Shown here: piece after piece, positions 52,883 to 55,911 of the stretch
How the letters are laid out: each line of letters opens with the position of its first letter
Position numbering within the stretch: the first letter of the stretch is position 1
From: Propionicimonas sp.
GTDB lineage: Bacteria; Actinomycetota; Actinomycetes; Propionibacteriales; Propionibacteriaceae
Direction: 5' to 3'
NCBI GenBank assembly: GCA_027492575.1
Contig: JAPUEM010000034.1
Location: 7,884 to 63,794 of the forward strand
Length of the DNA stretch: 55,911 nt
Notes under the pieces: generated by a model
Told to the model about the DNA's origin: nothing
Seen by the model: the letters and a program-made list of their open reading frames with translations, nothing else
Databases searched by the model: none
Made by a program: the position numbers and the translations under genes

Positions 52883-53683
52883 TCAGCCGGCGTTCGCCGC
52901 GTCCTGGTGGTGCAGCTGGTACACGGCCTCACAGCCCAGTCGCGCCAGCCGGGTGATGTGGTCGGCAGCGTGATCGACATTGGCCTCGGGGTCGAAATGA
53001 CCGGAATCGCCGGTGACCTCGAACATGTTGTCGAGCACGACGGAGAGGCCGCCGGCCCGCAGCCCCCACAGCCGCGCGAGAACGAAGATCGCGGAGGCCT
53101 CCATCTCGGCGGCCACGATGTTCAGCGCCTTGAGATCGGCGAAGAAGTTGGCCCAGTTGGACTGCCAGAAGCCGTTGAAGGAAGACCCCGGACGCGGGTG
53201 CCCGGCGTAGAAGGTGTCGGCCGAGCGGGTGGTGCCCACGTGGTAGCGGTAGCCCAGTTCCTGCGCGGCCTTCACGGTCGCGCCGACCACGTCGTAGGAG
53301 GCGGCGGCGGGGTACTCGGCGGGAGCGTACAGGTGGGAGGTGCCTTCGTAGCGGGCGGCGGAATCGAAGATCGCCATGTCACCGTTGCGCACGTAGTCCT
53401 GAACGGTGCCGGCGGTGCCGATGCGGATGAAGGTCTTCGCTCCGCAACGGGCGAGCTCCTCCATCGCGATCGCCGTCGAGGGGGCACCGATGCCGGTGGA
53501 GGTGCAACTGATCGGCACGCCGCGGTAGGTACCGGTGTAGGTGACGTACTCGCGGCTCGTGGTCACGTGGTGCGCCTCGTCCCACAGTTCGGCCACCAGC
53601 GGCACGCGCGCCGGATCGCCGGGAAGCAGGACGGTGGGGGCGACGTCGCCTTCGTTGATCTTGAGGTGGTACTGGGCCGGCAT
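52883..53683 (-). CDS. udp: Uridine phosphorylase-family nucleoside phosphorylase
   Basis: 266 residues from ATG 53683 (MPAQYHLKINEGDVAPTVLLPGDPARV). The order VLLPGDPxRV, STGIGAPSTAIAMEEL, IRIGTAGTVQ, SADTFYAGH and EMEASAIFVLARLWGLRAGG matches uridine phosphorylase more closely than DeoD. It phosphorolyses uridine to uracil and ribose 1-phosphate. It precedes the transporter remnant and is divergent from the mutase gene. The shared gap holds two LacI-type sites. Confidence 0.9.
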   Translation of the reverse strand: MPAQYHLKINEGDVAPTVLLPGDPARVPLVAELWDEAHHVTTSREYVTYTGTYRGVPISCTSTGIGAPSTAIAMEELARCGAKTFIRIGTAGTVQDYVRNGDMAIFDSAARYEGTSHLYAPAEYPAAASYDVVGATVKAAQELGYRYHVGTTRSADTFYAGHPRPGSSFNGFWQSNWANFFADLKALNIVAAEMEASAIFVLARLWGLRAGGLSVVLDNMFEVTGDSGHFDPEANVDHAADHITRLARLGCEAVYQLHHQDAANAG

Positions 53684-53879
53684 GGACACTCCTTGATTCG
53701 ATCTGGTCGTTGATCTCGACACGGTGCGGACGTCCCACCGCACGTCACGGAGGTCGGAGTCGATCGGATCCACCGGCTGACTGGCTGCTCGTCAGTGAGC
53801 CGGGCCATCGCGCTCCGCCACTGGTCAGGTGCTTCGGGTTGGCCGTTCCCGCGTCCGGTTCGTCGGAACCACGAGATTA

Positions 53880-53911
53880 GTCATACGATAGACTGCAATC
53901 ATACGAATGAC
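53880..53911. promoter_or_regulatory. LacI-type operator pair between udp and the mutase gene
   Basis: GTCATACGATAGAC (53880-53893) and ATCATACGAATGAC (53898-53911), starts 18 bp apart. The second is nearly a perfect palindrome around CG. They lie 47-78 nt before the mutase ATG and about 200 nt before udp. The TACGAT inside the first site could be a -10 element. Confidence 0.85.
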
Positions 53912-53957
53912 AATCCTTGGTTCGTCGCCACCGTCGGCAACAACGAAAGAGGTAGTA

Positions 53958-55652
53958 ATGGTCACCGCAGATCAACGAGAACTACTGCGCGCGGCGCAGT
54001 CCTGGATGGACCAGGATCCCGATCCCCAGACCGCCGCGGAGACGCGGCTCCTGCTCGACGCCGCGGGCGCCGGCGACGACGACGCGCTAGGCCGCCTGGC
54101 CGACCAGTTCGGCGCCCGCCTCGAGTTCGGCACGGCCGGGCTGCGTGGCGCGATCGCCGCCGGGCCGAACCGGATGAACCGGCTCGTCGTCGCCCAGACC
54201 GCGGCGGGCGTCGCGGCGTACCTCCGCGACCGCGAAGCGGACGGCCGCCCTGTGGTCGTCATCGGATGGGACGGACGCCGCAACTCGGAGCTCTTCGCCC
54301 GGGAGTCGGCCGAGATCCTGGCCGGAGCGGGGATCGTCACCCTGCTGATGCCACACCTCACCCCCACTCCGCTCCTGGCCTTCGCCGTGCGGCACCTGGG
54401 CGCCAGCGCGGGAATCATGGTGACCGCGTCCCACAACCCACCGGGCGACAACGGCTACAAGGTCTACCTCGGCGGCGAGGACGGCGGCTCTCAGATCGTG
54501 CCCCCGGCCGATCGCCAGATCGCCGACAGCATCGAGTCCATCGCGGCGGCGACGCCCTGGAACCGGCTTCCACGCTCCGACCAGTACCAGATCGTCGACT
54601 CCGCCGTCCTGCGGGCCTATGCGGACGCCGCCGCGGGGGTGCGGGTGGGAAGCCACCACGACGAGCCTCCGACCACGGTGCACACCGCGCTCCACGGCGT
54701 CGGCTGGGCGACGGTTCAGAGCGTCCTGCGGAAGGCCGGCTTCCCGGCACTGCATCCGGTCGATGCCCAGGCGACCCCGGACGCGGCCTTCCCCACGGTG
54801 GACTTCCCCAACCCCGAGGAGCCCGGAGCCCTCGACCTCGCCCTCGAACAGGCTCGGGCGATCGGGGCCGGGCTCGTCCTCGCCAACGACCCGGACGCGG
54901 ATCGGCTCGCGGTCGCCGTCGCGGACCGGCGTGACCCGACAGGATTCCGGCTGCTGACCGGCAACGAGGTCGGCCAACTGCTCGGGTGGCGCGCCGCGGA
55001 GCTCGCCCACGCACAGGGCCGCACCGGATCGCTCGCGGTGTCCATCGTGTCCTCACCGGCACTGGGGCAGGTCGCCCAGGAATACGGCCTCGACTACGTC
55101 GAGACCGCTACCGGCTTCAAGTGGATCTCGCGCGCCAAGGACCTCGTCTACGGCTACGAGGAGGCCCTCGGCTACCTGGTGGACCCCGACTCCGTGCGCG
55201 ACAAGGACGGAATCTCGGCCCTGGTGGCCGTTCTGGATCTCGCCGCCACGCTCGCGGGCTCCGGCCGCACGCTGCTGGACCGGCTCGATGAGTTCGGCGA
55301 GAAGTTCGGGGTCCACGGTTCGCGTCAGGTCGCGGGGCGGTTTGCGAGCATCGACGATGCCCGCGCGATCATGGCCATGCTGCGCCGGCAGCCTCCCGAA
55401 GCGATCGGTGGCGTGCCCGTCCAGCGGATCGAGGATCTCTCACTCCCCGGGGCCGGGGCGGTCCGTACCGATGCGCTCCGGATGAGCTTCGATCACGCAC
55501 GCATCATGGTGCGGCCCAGCGGCACCGAGCCCAAGATCAAGTTCTACATCGACGCCTGGTCCGCGGACGGCACGCTGGCGGACCGGGCCGAGTTCATGAA
55601 CTCGCTCGTCGAGCGACTCGCTGCCGGCGTCTGCCAGCTGGCCGCGGTCTGA
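53958..55652 (+). CDS. Phosphopentose/phosphohexose mutase (alpha-D-phosphohexomutase superfamily)
   Basis: 564 residues from ATG 53958, with GAAAGAGG as ribosome site. The phosphoserine loop TASHNPPGDNGYKVY (Ser158), metal loop NDPDADR (about 311) and C-terminal phosphate-binding RPSGTEPKIKFY are present. Beside udp and deoC, the likely job is converting (deoxy)ribose 1-phosphate to the 5-phosphate, replacing DeoB; several actinobacteria use this family so. The length and the GTAGLRG N-terminus are normal for PGM2-like enzymes. Confidence 0.93.
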   Translation: MVTADQRELLRAAQSWMDQDPDPQTAAETRLLLDAAGAGDDDALGRLADQFGARLEFGTAGLRGAIAAGPNRMNRLVVAQTAAGVAAYLRDREADGRPVVVIGWDGRRNSELFARESAEILAGAGIVTLLMPHLTPTPLLAFAVRHLGASAGIMVTASHNPPGDNGYKVYLGGEDGGSQIVPPADRQIADSIESIAAATPWNRLPRSDQYQIVDSAVLRAYADAAAGVRVGSHHDEPPTTVHTALHGVGWATVQSVLRKAGFPALHPVDAQATPDAAFPTVDFPNPEEPGALDLALEQARAIGAGLVLANDPDADRLAVAVADRRDPTGFRLLTGNEVGQLLGWRAAELAHAQGRTGSLAVSIVSSPALGQVAQEYGLDYVETATGFKWISRAKDLVYGYEEALGYLVDPDSVRDKDGISALVAVLDLAATLAGSGRTLLDRLDEFGEKFGVHGSRQVAGRFASIDDARAIMAMLRRQPPEAIGGVPVQRIEDLSLPGAGAVRTDALRMSFDHARIMVRPSGTEPKIKFYIDAWSADGTLADRAEFMNSLVERLAAGVCQLAAV

Positions 55653-55677
55653 GAACCGGGGCTATTGCATCCCCGAA

Positions 55678-55708
55678 GTCATTCGTAGTATCTTGTCATT
55701 CGTATTAC
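55678..55708. promoter_or_regulatory. LacI-type operator pair upstream of the BMP gene
   Basis: GTCATTCGTAGTAT (55678-55691) and GTCATTCGTATTAC (55695-55708), starts 17 bp apart. They belong to the same family as the pairs at 50898 and 53880. TTGCAT (55665-55670) and TAGTAT (55686-55691) could be -35 and -10, with a short 15-nt spacer. Confidence 0.8.
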
Positions 55709-55811
55709 CGATCTGCGCCGGATTCCTCGGCCGATCGGGATCAGGCCCGGCACCAACGCTGGGTCTCGCCCTTCGACCTGCGAGGAAGCAGGCACAGCCA
55801 TGGGAGGTCAT

Positions 55812-55911
55812 GTGAACATCAACAAATCCCGTCTCGGACTGATCGGAGCGGTCGCCGCCGATCGTCTTCCAGACCTCGCAGGCGGCCTTCCTGGCCGGGT
55901 ACGCGTCGGCA
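55812..55911 (+). pseudogene. BMP-family nucleoside-binding lipoprotein gene, internally deleted (3' end outside window)
   Basis: GTG 55812 follows a strong GGGAGG ribosome site. The first 16 codons (NINKSRLGLIGAVAA) look like a signal peptide start. At about 55858 the coding sense shifts by +1, into a segment reading IVFQTSQAAFLAGYASA, which is an internal block of BMP/PnrA-type binding proteins normally about 120 residues further in. A deletion of some 300 nt would explain both the missing part and the frame change. It would be the substrate-binding partner of the broken ABC transporter at 52121. The gene runs off the window. Confidence 0.6.

Overview
The window is one continuous stretch of GC-rich, gene-dense chromosome from an actinobacterium. 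The evidence is a WhiB-family regulator, a ClgR-type regulator beside two clpP genes, an MptB-like polyprenol-phosphomannose mannosyltransferase, the lhr-nei2 pair, many leaderless-looking GTG/ATG starts and frequent 1-7 nt gene overlaps. A member of the Propionibacteriales is my best guess, but that is inference. I see no rRNA, tRNA, CRISPR array, insertion sequence or prophage.

Layout. 1-9.1 kb is DNA repair and small-molecule genes: a 5'-truncated Lhr helicase, Nei2, an EamA exporter divergent from a MarR regulator with twin operators, an aldo/keto reductase, a fused Ada-AlkA protein and Ogt. 9.1-24 kb holds a monooxygenase-like ABM protein, an MFS exporter, a MacB-like ABC pair, a YhcG-type PD-(D/E)XK protein, a DUF2993-like protein, a DyP peroxidase, L-serine dehydratase, a YghZ-like reductase, MTA/SAH nucleosidase and a three-gene ABC-2 exporter. 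24-33 kb has a GNAT enzyme, two type II toxin-antitoxin modules and a possible third broken one, YigZ, a hydrolase, a GalT/HIT-like operon with two YcxB-like membrane proteins, WhiB and a HAD phosphatase. 33-38 kb is serS, the clpP pair, clgR and pheA. 37.4-46.8 kb contains a DUF3592 membrane protein, an operon of MptB, a cytosolic gluzincin-like metallopeptidase and an MBL-fold hydrolase, then Fpg, Aat and EcsC. 46.9-55.9 kb is rhodanese-alr-MFS and a nucleoside catabolism locus: deoC, a LacI regulator, a transporter remnant, udp, a phosphopentose/phosphohexose mutase and a damaged BMP lipoprotein gene.

Three things stand out. First, several families of palindromic repeats are spread through intergenic DNA, and some sit in frame inside lhr, nei2, ada-alkA and the 3' end of clpP2. 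The clearest is an exact 120-bp (40-codon) periodic array inside the AlkA domain. Second, the nucleoside locus has a coherent regulon: six copies of a 14-bp LacI-type operator in three promoters. Its ABC transporter has nonetheless collapsed into one ATPase-permease fusion, and its binding-protein gene looks internally deleted. Third, clpP2 carries alanine where the catalytic serine should be, next to an intact clpP1. The gluzincin-MBL pair at 39.1-42.1 kb is the best candidate for an uncharacterised two-component system.
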